Assembly: GCA_947488935.1 (NCBI GenBank)
Contig: CANLBN010000001.1
Span: 620,001 to 684,000 of the forward strand
Direction of reading: 5' to 3'
DNA length: 64,000 nt
Origin: an uncultured Pseudomonadales bacterium
GTDB lineage: Bacteria > Pseudomonadota > Gammaproteobacteria > Pseudomonadales > Cellvibrionaceae
This document shows positions 1 through 9,050 of the stretch, in pieces. Below the pieces are notes generated by a model, which had not been told where the DNA came from, ran no database searches, and was given only the letters and a program-made list of their open reading frames with translations. The position numbers and the translations under genes were made by a program. The stretch's first letter is position 1. The number at the start of each line of letters is the position of its first letter.

Positions 1-19
1 TTAATATTCCTTGGGCATA

Positions 20-1072
20 CTAATAGCCTTCAGGTGTCAGTTCGAGAGTGAGTTCGGCTGCTGATATTTCTTTGCAGCCCGTTGCATTTTGTCCGCACCA
101 AAGTGATGAAAAGTCGCTAGAGTTATTGGCCTCGGCTACTTGCTTGAGTGCACCAACAGCCGTTGCAGCCAATGGGAACTCAGGTGTTTCTGTGCTTATT
201 GGGCCTACTTCGCGAACAAGTCGATTAACAATACTGCGTGCTGGTCTGCCAGAAAATACGTTAGTAATGGCTGTGTGTTGCGAGCCTTCGCTTTTAATTG
301 CAGCCCTATGCAGGCTAGAGGTTTTTGTTTCATTACATAATAAGTAAGTCGTGCCTAACTGCACCGCAATTGCCCCAAATGAAAGCGCTGCACTAACTGC
401 TTTTGCATTGCTAAAACCGCCCGCTGCGATAACTGGTATATTAACAGCACTCACTATTTGAGGTATTAACGATAAAGTGCCTACCTGTGTACTTAGGTCC
501 TTTGATAAAAACATTCCTCTATGGCCACCAGCCTCAAGGCCCTGCGCAATAATAGCATCTGCCCCATTTGCCTCTAGCCAAAGTGCTTCTTTTACCGTAG
601 TGGCAGATGCGATAATTAGGCCGCCCCACTCTTTTATTCGCTTCACTAATGTGGGTGTAGGCAAGCCAAAATGAAAACTTAATACAGGTGGTTTAAAGGG
701 CTCAATAATATCGGCGATTTCGCTGCTAAAAGGCTCACGCGCAAACCCGGCACCGATGTCACTATTGGCTAGTTTGTATTGGGTAAAAAAGGGTTGGAGT
801 GCATCTCGCCATTTAGCTTCTCGCTCGGCGTTAGGCGTTGGTGCCTGATGGCAAAAAAAGTTAAGGTTAAAAGGATTTGCGGTTGCCCCCGTGATATTTA
901 TGAGCTCATCGTGTATTTGTTCTTTGCTTAACATGGCACAGGGTAGTGAGCCTAAGCCACCTGCATTAGAAACAGCAATTGTGAGCTCGCTATCTTGTAC
1001 CCCTGCCATGGGCGCTTGAATGATGGGTCGTTTTATTCCAAAGAAGGTGTTTGCATTGATAGTTTTGCTCAT
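20..1072 (-). CDS. Nitronate monooxygenase family protein (2-nitropropane dioxygenase-like)
   Basis: About 350 residues forming an FMN-dependent TIM barrel of the NMO/2-nitropropane dioxygenase family, which oxidises alkyl nitronates. Visible family signatures are the N-terminal RPIIQAPMAG, the central AQGLEAGGHRG (phosphate-binding and catalytic His region) and the later PVIAAGGF and GAIAVQLGT segments that hold the FMN phosphate. The frame extends to a GTG at 1090, but an AAAGGA ribosome site lies seven bases before the ATG at 1072, so that start is preferred. It is transcribed away from ubiK and looks monocistronic. The true substrate is not readable from sequence; related enzymes act on propionate 3-nitronate or serve as enoyl reductases. 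Confidence 0.85.
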   Translation of the reverse strand: MSKTINANTFFGIKRPIIQAPMAGVQDSELTIAVSNAGGLGSLPCAMLSKEQIHDELINITGATANPFNLNFFCHQAPTPNAEREAKWRDALQPFFTQYKLANSDIGAGFAREPFSSEIADIIEPFKPPVLSFHFGLPTPTLVKRIKEWGGLIIASATTVKEALWLEANGADAIIAQGLEAGGHRGMFLSKDLSTQVGTLSLIPQIVSAVNIPVIAAGGFSNAKAVSAALSFGAIAVQLGTTYLLCNETKTSSLHRAAIKSEGSQHTAITNVFSGRPARSIVNRLVREVGPISTETPEFPLAATAVGALKQVAEANNSSDFSSLWCGQNATGCKEISAAELTLELTPEGY

Positions 1073-1215
1073 GGTCATTTCCTTTGTCACTAATGATAAG
1101 CTAACCCTTATGTTGGCTAGGTAATGTTATGATATAAAGCTTACTGCAAATTAGCATTGCATTAAACCTTTTGTGTTATTTATGATACTTTTAGAATCAT
1201 TTATTGGTGATTATA

Positions 1216-1470
1216 GTGATAAGCCGTGTATTAGATGAAATAATGTCCCGTTTTGATGGTGAATTTACCGATTCGCTCAGCGAGGCTAGTCGTTCACAAT
1301 TAAAGGCCGTTATTGCCTCCTCATTACGCCATGTCGATTTGGTCCCACGGGATGAATTTGATGCCCAGACTGCAGTTCTATTACGTACTCGCGAGTTATT
1401 GCAGAGTTTAGAGTCACGTTTTGCAGAGCTAGAAGCCACTATTGACCAAAGTGGCGACATAGAAAAGTAA
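1216..1470 (+). CDS. ubiK: Ubiquinone biosynthesis accessory factor UbiK (BMFP/YqiC family)
   Basis: A small, mostly helical protein of about 84 residues. The core LVPRDEFDAQTAVLLRTRE followed by a Glu/Leu-rich coiled coil is the diagnostic signature of the BMFP/YqiC family. UbiK promotes aerobic ubiquinone synthesis by helping the Ubi complex, and family members trimerise through the C-terminal coiled coil. The start is uncertain: TTG at 1204, GTG at 1207 and GTG at 1216 are all in frame and none has a strong ribosome site. The GTG at 1216 gives the most typical length. In Pseudomonas the same gene also sits beside glnK-amtB, which supports the call. Confidence 0.85.
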   Translation: MISRVLDEIMSRFDGEFTDSLSEASRSQLKAVIASSLRHVDLVPRDEFDAQTAVLLRTRELLQSLESRFAELEATIDQSGDIEK

Positions 1471-1562
1471 GCAGCAAACCTGATAATACTCCCCTTACAC
1501 TATTAAAAATATCGACTGATATTCCATACTTTATTGTTGTTCATCCCTTCTACCTCCTTCCA

Positions 1563-1592
1563 TGCACCAAAAAGTAGCTTCGCTTTGGTGCG
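1563..1592 (+). promoter_or_regulatory. Candidate upstream NtrC-type inverted repeat
   Basis: Half-sites TGCACCA (1563-1569) and TTTGGTGC (1584-1591) face each other, and each matches the NtrC half-site sequence. Their spacing is wider than a standard 17-bp site, so this may be two weak half-sites rather than one dimer site. It lies about 35 bp upstream of the strong site, on a plausible enhancer spacing. Confidence 0.4.
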
Positions 1593-1604
1593 AAACTTAA
1601 ATAT

Positions 1605-1621
1605 AGCACCAATTTGGTGCA
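1605..1621 (+). promoter_or_regulatory. NtrC enhancer site upstream of glnK
   Basis: The 17-bp palindrome AGCACCAATTTGGTGCA matches the established NtrC consensus (TGCACCA-N3-TGGTGCA) except at its first base. Its centre is about 118 bp upstream of the start point predicted from the sigma-54 promoter, the usual enhancer distance. Confidence 0.75.
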
Positions 1622-1704
1622 ATACTTCCTGTTACTTAATTTTTGATCAGCGCTTTTAAATAAATTGATAGTTAAGCAATTGTTTTATAAGGATTTTTTA
1701 AATT

Positions 1705-1720
1705 TGGTATAGGCCTTGCT
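1705..1720 (+). promoter_or_regulatory. Sigma-54 (RpoN) -24/-12 promoter of glnK-amtB
   Basis: TGGTATAGGCCTTGCT has the invariant GG (1706-1707) and GC (1718-1719) separated by exactly ten bases and the TTGC -12 core. The predicted start is near 1731, leaving a leader of about 140 bases before glnK. NtrC-type sites upstream make this a coherent nitrogen-limitation promoter. Confidence 0.8.
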
Positions 1721-1815
1721 ATCAAGTGTCCATTCGTTGAGTTCTAAAGGGCCAATGAAAAGAGCTTAAAAGATAAGGAATACTCAGTTGAGTTGGCTTA
1801 CTTGGTCAACGATGA

Positions 1816-2211
<396 letters not shown>

Positions 2212-2276
2212 TAGACAACAACACAATACTAATAATAGTTTTTAATTAACACAATGTAACCATTTGGAGAGTAGAA

Positions 2277-3533
2277 ATGGAAAACCAAATTTTTGAGTTA
2301 CAGTACGCCTTAGATACCTTTTATTTTCTAATTTGTGGCGCACTGGTTATGTGGATGGCAGCAGGTTTTGCCATGCTAGAGGCGGGGCTTGTTCGCGCTA
2401 AAAATACAACCGAGATCTTAACAAAAAATGTTGCGCTATTTGCGATTGCCTGCACCATGTACATGATTTGCGGTTATGAACTTATGTACGACGGCGGCTT
2501 CTTCTTATCAGGTGTTGAAACAACGGGCGGTATTGACGTTGCTGGTGCACTAGCGGCCTCTGCTGAGAATGGCTTTGATGGTGATTCTGTATATTCTGGT
2601 GCTTCTGACTTCTTCTTCCAAGTTGTCTTCGTTGCAACAGCGATGTCGATTGTATCGGGTGCAGTTGCTGAGCGTATGAAGCTTTGGGCGTTTTTGGTCT
2701 TTGCTGTTGTAATGACCGGTTTCATCTATCCTATGGAAGGCAGCTGGACGTGGAATGGCGATTCTGTATTTGGTCTTTTTGAGCTAGATTACAGTGACTA
2801 TGCGGGCTCTGGTATTGTCCATATGGCCGGTGCTGCTGCTGCTCTTGCCGGTGTGTTAATCCTTGGTCCACGTAAAGGTAAATACGGCGCAAACGGTCAA
2901 GTCAATGCGATTCCTGGTGCTAACTTACCGCTAGCCACTTTAGGTACATTCATCCTGTGGATGGGTTGGTTTGGCTTTAACGGTGGTTCTACTCTTAAGC
3001 TAGGTGGCATTGCTGTTTCTAACGAAGTTGCCAACGTGTTTATGAATACTAACGCTGCTGCCTCAGGTGGTTTGATTGCGGCACTAATTGTTGCCCGTAT
3101 TATCTTTGGTAAAGCGGATTTAACCATGGCACTTAACGGTGCGTTAGCAGGTCTAGTTGCGATTACCGCTGATCCTGCCTCACAGTCTGCATTTGTCTCA
3201 ACAATCATTGGTGCTATCGGTGGTACCTTGGTCGTCTTTAGTATTCTTGCTCTCGATAAAATGAAGATCGATGATCCAGTTGGTGCTATCTCTGTACACG
3301 GTACTGTCGGTATATTTGGTGTCCTTGCAGTAGCAATCTTTGGTGAAGCTAGCTTCTCTGGTCAAATTGTTGGTCTACTGACTATCTTTGTCTGGGTATT
3401 TGTAACGAGTATCATTGTTTGGTTAGTTATCAAGGCAATCATGGGCATTCGTGTTAGCGAAGAAGAAGAATTCGACGGTGTTGATATCTCTGAGTGTGGT
3501 ATGGAAGCTTACCCAGAGTTTTCAAGTAAGTAG
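2277..3533 (+). CDS. amtB: Ammonium transporter (Amt/MEP/Rh family)
   Basis: A 418-residue inner-membrane ammonium channel with about 11 membrane segments. Family motifs visible include MAAGFAMLEAGLVRAKN at the start, DYAGSGIVHMAGAAAALAG around the first pore His, and DPVGAISVHGTVGIFGVLAV around the second pore His (the twin-histidine pair). The cytoplasmic tail ends in an acidic stretch and the GVDISECGMEAYPEF motif typical of one bacterial Amt branch. No cleavable signal peptide is apparent. GGAGAG precedes the ATG. It lies between two P-II genes, whose products are expected to gate it from the cytoplasmic face. Confidence 0.96.
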   Translation: MENQIFELQYALDTFYFLICGALVMWMAAGFAMLEAGLVRAKNTTEILTKNVALFAIACTMYMICGYELMYDGGFFLSGVETTGGIDVAGALAASAENGFDGDSVYSGASDFFFQVVFVATAMSIVSGAVAERMKLWAFLVFAVVMTGFIYPMEGSWTWNGDSVFGLFELDYSDYAGSGIVHMAGAAAALAGVLILGPRKGKYGANGQVNAIPGANLPLATLGTFILWMGWFGFNGGSTLKLGGIAVSNEVANVFMNTNAAASGGLIAALIVARIIFGKADLTMALNGALAGLVAITADPASQSAFVSTIIGAIGGTLVVFSILALDKMKIDDPVGAISVHGTVGIFGVLAVAIFGEASFSGQIVGLLTIFVWVFVTSIIVWLVIKAIMGIRVSEEEEFDGVDISECGMEAYPEFSSK

Positions 3534-3558
3534 TTATAAATACAATAGTATTATCCGC

Positions 3559-3589
3559 AAAAGGCTCTTTGTTTCATTGAGCCTTTTTT
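3559..3589 (+). terminator. Rho-independent terminator after amtB
   Basis: AAAAGGCTC and GAGCCTTTT form a stem around a short loop, followed by further Ts. It separates the glnK-amtB unit from the second P-II gene. Confidence 0.75.
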
Positions 3590-3671
3590 ATTGGCGCTTT
3601 ACTTTGTAGTCTCGACAGCTATGGGCATTATTTACGATTGCTGTTATGCTCATAACTAGTGATTCATATAA

Positions 3672-4034
<363 letters not shown>

Positions 4035-4054
4035 ATCCCATCTATTGATAAAAT

Positions 4055-4105
4055 TAGCTCTATGGGAGCTGTTGTTTATTCTAAGCACAAACCCTCATAG
4101 AGCTA
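4055..4105. terminator. Inverted repeat downstream of second P-II gene
   Basis: TAGCTCTATG (4055-4064) and CATAGAGCTA (4096-4105) form a perfect 10-bp stem with a 31-base loop, starting 20 bases after the stop codon. No long T-run follows immediately, so it may be a weak terminator or an mRNA 3'-end hairpin. Confidence 0.45.
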
Positions 4106-4282
4106 TATCATTTTAATATATTCCAATGTCTACTTACTTTTGACCTTATTACTTAAGGTATCTAGTTTTCTTCTGCCGATAACAAAAAAAACTAAAAATA
4201 AACTTTAATTATCTCTCCTGCTGCCGTTATATAGACTATAACTAGTTAGCTATTGTTTGAATTGCAGATTATGGGGTTAAAT

Positions 4283-4504
4283 ATGACAGAAGAAACTACT
4301 CTTAGTGACAACGTTGTTGATATCAATGCCACTATGGATGCGGTGGAGTCGGCAACAGCACGTAAGCAAGCAGAGCGCGATGCGCTAAATGCACAGATTG
4401 AGGCATTTTTAGATTCCGGTGGGTGTATTAATCTGATTGGTCAAAATGTAATGGCTGATCCTCCCCAAAAGCCAACCAGCAATTATGGTAGCCAGCCAAT
4501 CTAA
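4283..4504 (+). CDS. sutA: RNA polymerase-binding transcriptional regulator SutA
   Basis: A small acidic protein of 73 residues. A disordered N-terminus is followed by a basic ARKQAERDALNAQIEAFL helix, and the protein ends in VMADPPQKPTSNYGSQPI, very close to the C-terminal signature of Pseudomonas SutA. SutA binds RNA polymerase during slow growth and alters initiation at ribosomal and other promoters. The frame opens at 4253, but the ATG at 4283 has a GGGG ribosome site and gives the normal N-terminus. The N-terminal acidic region is shorter than in Pseudomonas aeruginosa. Location near glnK-amtB matches Pseudomonas. Confidence 0.8.
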   Translation: MTEETTLSDNVVDINATMDAVESATARKQAERDALNAQIEAFLDSGGCINLIGQNVMADPPQKPTSNYGSQPI

Positions 4505-4522
4505 AACAAGCGTATACGCTAT

Positions 4523-4566
4523 AAACGCTTAACTTTTTGCTAAAAGCTCGGAGTTAAGCGTTTTTT
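4523..4566 (+). terminator. Rho-independent terminator after sutA
   Basis: AAACGCTTAACT (4523-4534) pairs with AGTTAAGCGTTT, followed by a run of Ts to 4566. The strong 12-bp stem ends the sutA transcript just before the convergent DUF711 gene. Confidence 0.85.
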
Positions 4567-4600
4567 ATGGCTGGGAGTTCCGGCAAAAAATATTACAAGA

Positions 4601-5848
4601 TTAAGGCACGGCCAAGACGGCGCAATTACATAAGTCATCACTCTCAAAGCGGGTTAAATCGCCTGCTTTTAACCCGGGGACTGGAAAAACACGTACTGTT
4701 AAAGGTTTGTTCAGTCGATAAGCCATAGTCCCGGTATCTCTCATTAATGCGGCTATTTTATCTAATGGTGTATCACCAGGAATTGGTACCGTATCTAAGC
4801 CAATGCCGCAAACTGCGCTATAGGTTAATAGTGATCGAATATCAAAGTGTGCGTCCATACTACCCTGTGCTAGGCCAGTATCTTCTGTTAAGGCAAGCAT
4901 TAAACCAGAGAATCCAACTAGCTCAATATTTTTGACGGACTTAAATACACGAGTTAACAGTGATGAGGCTTCGACAGTACCCGATGCACCAAAATACTCA
5001 ACGCCCATTGCTTCGTAAATGCTTGTCATGCTAGTGCAATTTTTCGATGGTGCAGCGGAGCTATCTATTCCAGCAAACCTAAAGGATGAGTCAGCGGGGA
5101 TGTTTTCAATAATATGATTAATTTTAGCTGTGTGATAATTGAGTGCGGTACACATGGCCTGATAGTAAGCATTATATTTTTCATTATGATTTTTACTGCT
5201 AAGGCGCTCGTTAATATTTTGAAGTGCATTGAGTAATAAGTCAGGTGTTTCTAAACCAATAACAAATTGCTTACCCAATTCACTTTGGTGGTAACTGGCA
5301 GGAAAATAGGGAATAAGCGGTTTGCAATTAAAGTTAACGGTAAAATTAAAATTACCCTCTCCGCGTTCTGTAATATTGCTGATTTCTTTAACTGCGTTTG
5401 CAGCAAGATCAATAATGTCATTATTTAAGATACCAAATTCATCGGGCTCTACATTGACACAGGCATTACATAGATCACCAAATTCTTTGATTAGCTGTGG
5501 TAGCAATTGAATTTCTTTTTGTGTTTTAGCCTCACCAATAGCAAACCGAATACGTATATTACTTGACGCTATCGTATCCAATAACTGAGTGAGAAAAGTT
5601 AAGTCCTCCCGTGCTGTATCAATGTTGCTAGTATTGAGATATTCGCCACAGGCGTTGGTCACGATGCGAATTGACTGGACGGTGTAATTGTTTTTTTCAA
5701 ATTCCTTTAAAAGCGTTGTACAAAAGGTAGAGGCTTCAAGTATTTCTTGCTGCCAGTCATTTTTATTGGGGGTTAAGGATAGAAAAGTGGTAATTGTTCT
5801 TATTTTACATAGCGTTTTATTTTTATAGTTCAACGTTATTTCCTTCAA
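4601..5848 (-). CDS. DUF711 family protein (UPF0210-like)
   Basis: 415 residues with hallmarks of the DUF711 family: FAGIDSSAAPSKN, the glycine-rich FGASGTVEASSLLTRV, and CGIGLDTVPIPGDTP. The family is widespread in bacteria and archaea, has a glycyl-radical-enzyme-like alpha/beta fold in solved members and has no established reaction. It is transcribed toward sutA and starts 22 bases after the DUF484 stop, so it could be the last gene of the lptM-lysA-dapF-DUF484 operon. No transmembrane segment is visible. Function is unknown. Confidence 0.8.
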   Translation of the reverse strand: MKEITLNYKNKTLCKIRTITTFLSLTPNKNDWQQEILEASTFCTTLLKEFEKNNYTVQSIRIVTNACGEYLNTSNIDTAREDLTFLTQLLDTIASSNIRIRFAIGEAKTQKEIQLLPQLIKEFGDLCNACVNVEPDEFGILNNDIIDLAANAVKEISNITERGEGNFNFTVNFNCKPLIPYFPASYHQSELGKQFVIGLETPDLLLNALQNINERLSSKNHNEKYNAYYQAMCTALNYHTAKINHIIENIPADSSFRFAGIDSSAAPSKNCTSMTSIYEAMGVEYFGASGTVEASSLLTRVFKSVKNIELVGFSGLMLALTEDTGLAQGSMDAHFDIRSLLTYSAVCGIGLDTVPIPGDTPLDKIAALMRDTGTMAYRLNKPLTVRVFPVPGLKAGDLTRFESDDLCNCAVLAVP

Positions 5849-5870
5849 CGACTTACGGACACTTAACCAA

Positions 5871-6593
5871 TTATTTTTTTAGATGAGTAAGCAATAGTCG
5901 ACTTAATATATCGGCGATATAGTTTAAGAATAAAGTATTCATACTGGAGCGATAAAAGTCGGGGTCTTTATTTGCGATAGCAATAGCACCGATCGTTTGG
6001 TTTTCAAAATACAGTGGTGCAATGGCCGTTGATCCAATCTCACTCGCTTTCGAGCCAAAGATAAACTCTTTTTCATTCTTATCAAGCTGCCCGCAAATTG
6101 CCCGTCGATTTTTTATAATTCTAGGTAGATATTCATCAATTTGACTCTGCTCAACAAGGCGTGCTTGTCTGTTAGCGGGCACCGAAATATTTTGAGCCAT
6201 TTCTGAAATAATAAGCACCTGTGAAAAGTGAATATCAAATTCATGTTGGAGCCCAAAAAAAAGCGCATCAAGGCAGTCATCTAATTGTTGGGTGTTTAGC
6301 AAGTTTAATGTCAGGCGTTTTGTCTTTTCAAAAAGCACATCATTTTTGCGAGCGTTTTCGATAAGCTGGTTGAGTCTGTGGCGTACTTCGACATTGCGTT
6401 TGCGTAAAACAGCGACTTGTCGTTCAACCAACGAGACTGTCTGGCCACCAGCATCATGGGGTAATTTGATTTTGGCTAATAGTTCAAGCTTGTCATTCCA
6501 AAAATCGGGATGCGATAGTAGATACTCACTGACTTGCTCGTCGGTCAATGCGGTAAGTACAGGTATATTTGAAGGTTCACTTGGCTGTGTCAT
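5871..6593 (-). CDS. DUF484 family protein (GAF-like)
   Basis: 240 residues. The N-terminal VSEYLLSHPDFWNDKLELL followed by LPHDAGGQTVSLVERQVAVLR is the signature of DUF484, and the C-terminal half resembles a GAF domain. The family normally follows dapF and precedes xerC in gammaproteobacteria. Here dapF is present just upstream, but xerC is not in the window and a DUF711 gene follows instead. A coiled coil between residues 45 and 90 is likely. Its biochemical role is not established. Confidence 0.85.
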   Translation of the reverse strand: MTQPSEPSNIPVLTALTDEQVSEYLLSHPDFWNDKLELLAKIKLPHDAGGQTVSLVERQVAVLRKRNVEVRHRLNQLIENARKNDVLFEKTKRLTLNLLNTQQLDDCLDALFFGLQHEFDIHFSQVLIISEMAQNISVPANRQARLVEQSQIDEYLPRIIKNRRAICGQLDKNEKEFIFGSKASEIGSTAIAPLYFENQTIGAIAIANKDPDFYRSSMNTLFLNYIADILSRLLLTHLKK

Positions 6594-6631
6594 AGTTATA
6601 CATGCTATTTAATTTTTATTTATCGTTATTA

Positions 6632-7471
6632 TCAGTGGCTGTTTATTGTTACTTGCCCATGAAACACCGAAGTTGCAGGTCCACTCATCATAACGGAATG
6701 CCCCTCACCTGCCCACTCTATCGTTAATGCGCCGCCGGGTAAATTAACCACAACTTTACTGTCGAGTTGTTTTTGCAAGCGTCCAGCAACCACAGCGGCA
6801 CAAGCGCCGGTTCCACAGGCGAGAGTTTCGCCAACACCACGCTCATAAACTCGTAGGTCTATTTCTTTTCGAGACTTAACCGCCATAAAGCCTGCATTGA
6901 CCTTATTGGGGAAGTCACTATGGGCCTCTATCTCAGGGCCTTGGGTCTCGACCAGCGCTGTCTCGACATCATCAACTAAAGTGACAGCATGGGGGTTGCC
7001 CATGGAAATTGCACTGATGTAGATAATGTCATTGGATAGTTTGAGCGGGTATGTTGTTTGACGCCCGTTCGCAATATAGGGGATATCGCTAGGGTTAAGT
7101 ACGGGTACACCCATATCTACCGTGACTAGGTTATTGTTTTGTACCGCTAAACTCATACGCCCACAGAGTGTATCGACGACAATGGTTGATTTGCCAGTTA
7201 GTTGTCTATCCCGTACAAATTTAGCAAAACAACGTGCGCCATTGCCGCAGTTTTCGACCTCGGAGCCATCATAGTTAAAAATACGATAGTAGAAGTCTGC
7301 ATCGGGGTTTTTGGGGGCTTCGACAATTAATAGTTGATCGCAGCCTATCCCGAAGCGACGATCAGACAAGGCTTGGATTTGTTTGGTCGATAAGTTAACA
7401 CGCTGGTTAATGGCATCGATAACGATAAAATCGTTGCCAAGTCCGTGCATTTTTGTAAAGCGAAGTCGCAT
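6632..7471 (-). CDS. dapF: Diaminopimelate epimerase
   Basis: 279 residues. It interconverts LL- and meso-diaminopimelate, the penultimate step to lysine and the source of the peptidoglycan cross-linking residue. The two catalytic cysteines are visible: Cys75 in ENCGNGARC and Cys219 in LACGTGAC. MHGLGNDF near the N-terminus is also conserved. The gene follows lysA after 23 bases on the same strand and is followed by DUF484, the usual gammaproteobacterial order. Cytoplasmic. Confidence 0.97.
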   Translation of the reverse strand: MRLRFTKMHGLGNDFIVIDAINQRVNLSTKQIQALSDRRFGIGCDQLLIVEAPKNPDADFYYRIFNYDGSEVENCGNGARCFAKFVRDRQLTGKSTIVVDTLCGRMSLAVQNNNLVTVDMGVPVLNPSDIPYIANGRQTTYPLKLSNDIIYISAISMGNPHAVTLVDDVETALVETQGPEIEAHSDFPNKVNAGFMAVKSRKEIDLRVYERGVGETLACGTGACAAVVAGRLQKQLDSKVVVNLPGGALTIEWAGEGHSVMMSGPATSVFHGQVTINSH

Positions 7472-7494
7472 AGTGTGTAATCTATTAAAAAATA

Positions 7495-8742
7495 TTAATC
7501 GAGAATTTTTTCACCACGCAAAAGATCATCAATAGTCTCGCGCTCTCGAATAACATGTGTTTGGTCGCCATCGACCAGTAACTCGATTGGTCGAGGACGG
7601 CTATTGTAATTAGAGCTCATAGTAAAACCATACGCGCCTGCTGACATGATCGCAATACGATCTCCCGCCTCTAGTGCTAAAAGTCGATCTTTGGCTAAAA
7701 AATCACCTGTTTCGCAGACAGGGCCGACTAAATCCCAGCTTAGGGCTTCAACACTTGCTTGTTCGTTTAGGGGTAAGGCACGTTGCCACGCTTGATAGAG
7801 CGATGGGCGAATATTATCGTTCATGCCTGCATCTATAATTGCAAAATTTTTGTGGCGAGTGGGTTTTAAGTACTCAACGGTAGTGAGTAATACCCCGGCA
7901 TTAGCTGCAATTGAGCGACCAGGCTCTAGTGCTAGTGAGACTGCCCTGCCGCCAATGCGTACTTTAATTTCGTTTAAGTAATCTACAATAGCGGGTGGTT
8001 GCTCATCGTCATAGGTCACACCTAGGCCACCGCCCAAATCTAAGTGCTCGATATTAATGCCTAAGTCAGCAAGGCGGTCAATGAGCCGTAGCACGCGATC
8101 GAGGGCATCTAAAAAGGGGTCGATTGAGGTTAGTTGTGAACCAATATGGCAATCAACGCCTTTAATGTGCAAGTTGGATAGGCTTGCAGCTTGCTGATAA
8201 ACATTAATAGCCTCTTCAATGTCGATACCAAACTTATTCTCTTTTAGGCCCGTTGAGATATAGGGGTGAGTTTGTGCATCGACATCGGGGTTAACACGTA
8301 AAGAGACATGAGCGCTTGTACCCATCGATTTGGCAACGTCGTTAAGGCGCTCAAGTTCTGGGCTTGACTCAACATTAAAGCAGTAAACCCCTGCCTCTAG
8401 AGCGCGCCTCATTTCGGTTGCTGTTTTGGCAACACCTGAAAATACAATGCGTTTTGGGTCGCCGCCCGCTGCCAATACACGCTCGAGCTCCCCTATTGAT
8501 ACGATATCAAAACCTGCTCCAAGCTTTGCAAGCACATTAAGAATAGCAATATTAGAGTTAGCTTTAACGGCATAGCAAATCATACCAGGATGATCACCAA
8601 GGGCCTGCTGGTACTCTAAAAAATGGCGTGTAAAGGCAGCCCGGCTATAGACATAGGCAGGGGTACCAAATTGCTTGGCAATTTGGTTAAGGGAAACCTG
8701 CTCACAGAACAGTTGGCCCTGTTGATAGTGGAAGTCAGTCAT
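7495..8742 (-). CDS. lysA: Diaminopimelate decarboxylase
   Basis: 415 residues, a fold-type III PLP enzyme that decarboxylates meso-diaminopimelate to lysine. The PLP lysine is Lys60 in CYAVKANSN. HIGSQ, the glycine-rich LDLGGGLG phosphate site and EPGRS are present, and the cofactor/substrate motif GPVCETGD near the C-terminus provides the second-subunit cysteine. It lies between lptM and dapF in a tight operon (22 and 23 bp gaps). The N-terminal FHYQQGQLFCEQVSL matches other gammaproteobacterial LysA proteins. Confidence 0.97.
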   Translation of the reverse strand: MTDFHYQQGQLFCEQVSLNQIAKQFGTPAYVYSRAAFTRHFLEYQQALGDHPGMICYAVKANSNIAILNVLAKLGAGFDIVSIGELERVLAAGGDPKRIVFSGVAKTATEMRRALEAGVYCFNVESSPELERLNDVAKSMGTSAHVSLRVNPDVDAQTHPYISTGLKENKFGIDIEEAINVYQQAASLSNLHIKGVDCHIGSQLTSIDPFLDALDRVLRLIDRLADLGINIEHLDLGGGLGVTYDDEQPPAIVDYLNEIKVRIGGRAVSLALEPGRSIAANAGVLLTTVEYLKPTRHKNFAIIDAGMNDNIRPSLYQAWQRALPLNEQASVEALSWDLVGPVCETGDFLAKDRLLALEAGDRIAIMSAGAYGFTMSSNYNSRPRPIELLVDGDQTHVIRERETIDDLLRGEKILD

Positions 8743-8764
8743 AGGAATTTAACGATGGCAGTTA

Positions 8765-8926
8765 TTAGCTGGATTTTTTAGATTGAGTCGTTACTTTCTG
8801 CTTGTCGATAGATGCAGAGTCTTTTTTGTCCGAGGAATTTTTTTCGGGCAGGTAAAGAGGGCCGATCTGGCCACAACCAGACAGTACAATAAGACTTGTA
8901 AAAATGATAACAATTACTTTTTTCAT
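8765..8926 (-). CDS. lptM: Small lipoprotein LptM (YifL/LppL family)
   Basis: A 53-residue lipoprotein. A Lys-Lys N-terminus and short hydrophobic stretch lead to the lipobox LSGC (Cys18), directly followed by GQIGPLYLPE, the conserved LptM motif (GCGQKGPLYLP). The rest is a Lys/Ser-rich tail. In E. coli, LptM helps the LptD-LptE lipopolysaccharide translocon mature. The family typically precedes lysA, as here. An AATTCATT spacer without a strong ribosome site precedes the ATG. Confidence 0.88.
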   Translation of the reverse strand: MKKVIVIIFTSLIVLSGCGQIGPLYLPEKNSSDKKDSASIDKQKVTTQSKKSS

Positions 8927-8951
8927 AATGAATTCAACCTGTTAAGCGTGC

Positions 8952-8981
8952 AGTATAACGGTTGAATTAAGGAATAGCCAA
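8952..8981 (-). promoter_or_regulatory. Probable sigma-70 promoter of lptM-lysA-dapF
   Basis: On the minus strand, TTGGCT (complement of 8976-8981) and TATACT (complement of 8952-8957) are separated by 18 bases. They lie about 25 bases upstream of the lptM start. Confidence 0.5.
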
Positions 8982-9050
8982 GTTATTGCGCAGTACTGGA
9001 ATTAGTAGGGAGCTATAACGGCAGGGCCTAGTTTATGGGTGTGAATATCT

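Noticed and set aside
48..347. Plus-strand ORF of 99 codons
   Set aside because: Antisense to the nitronate monooxygenase gene, whose motifs are well supported.
3592..3607. TGGCGCTTTACTTTGT before the second P-II gene as a sigma-54 promoter
   Set aside because: The spacing between GG and the -12 GC is wrong; the GC is not present at the required position.
8783..8965. Plus-strand 60-codon ORF
   Set aside because: It lies antisense to lptM, whose lipobox and LptM motif are clear.
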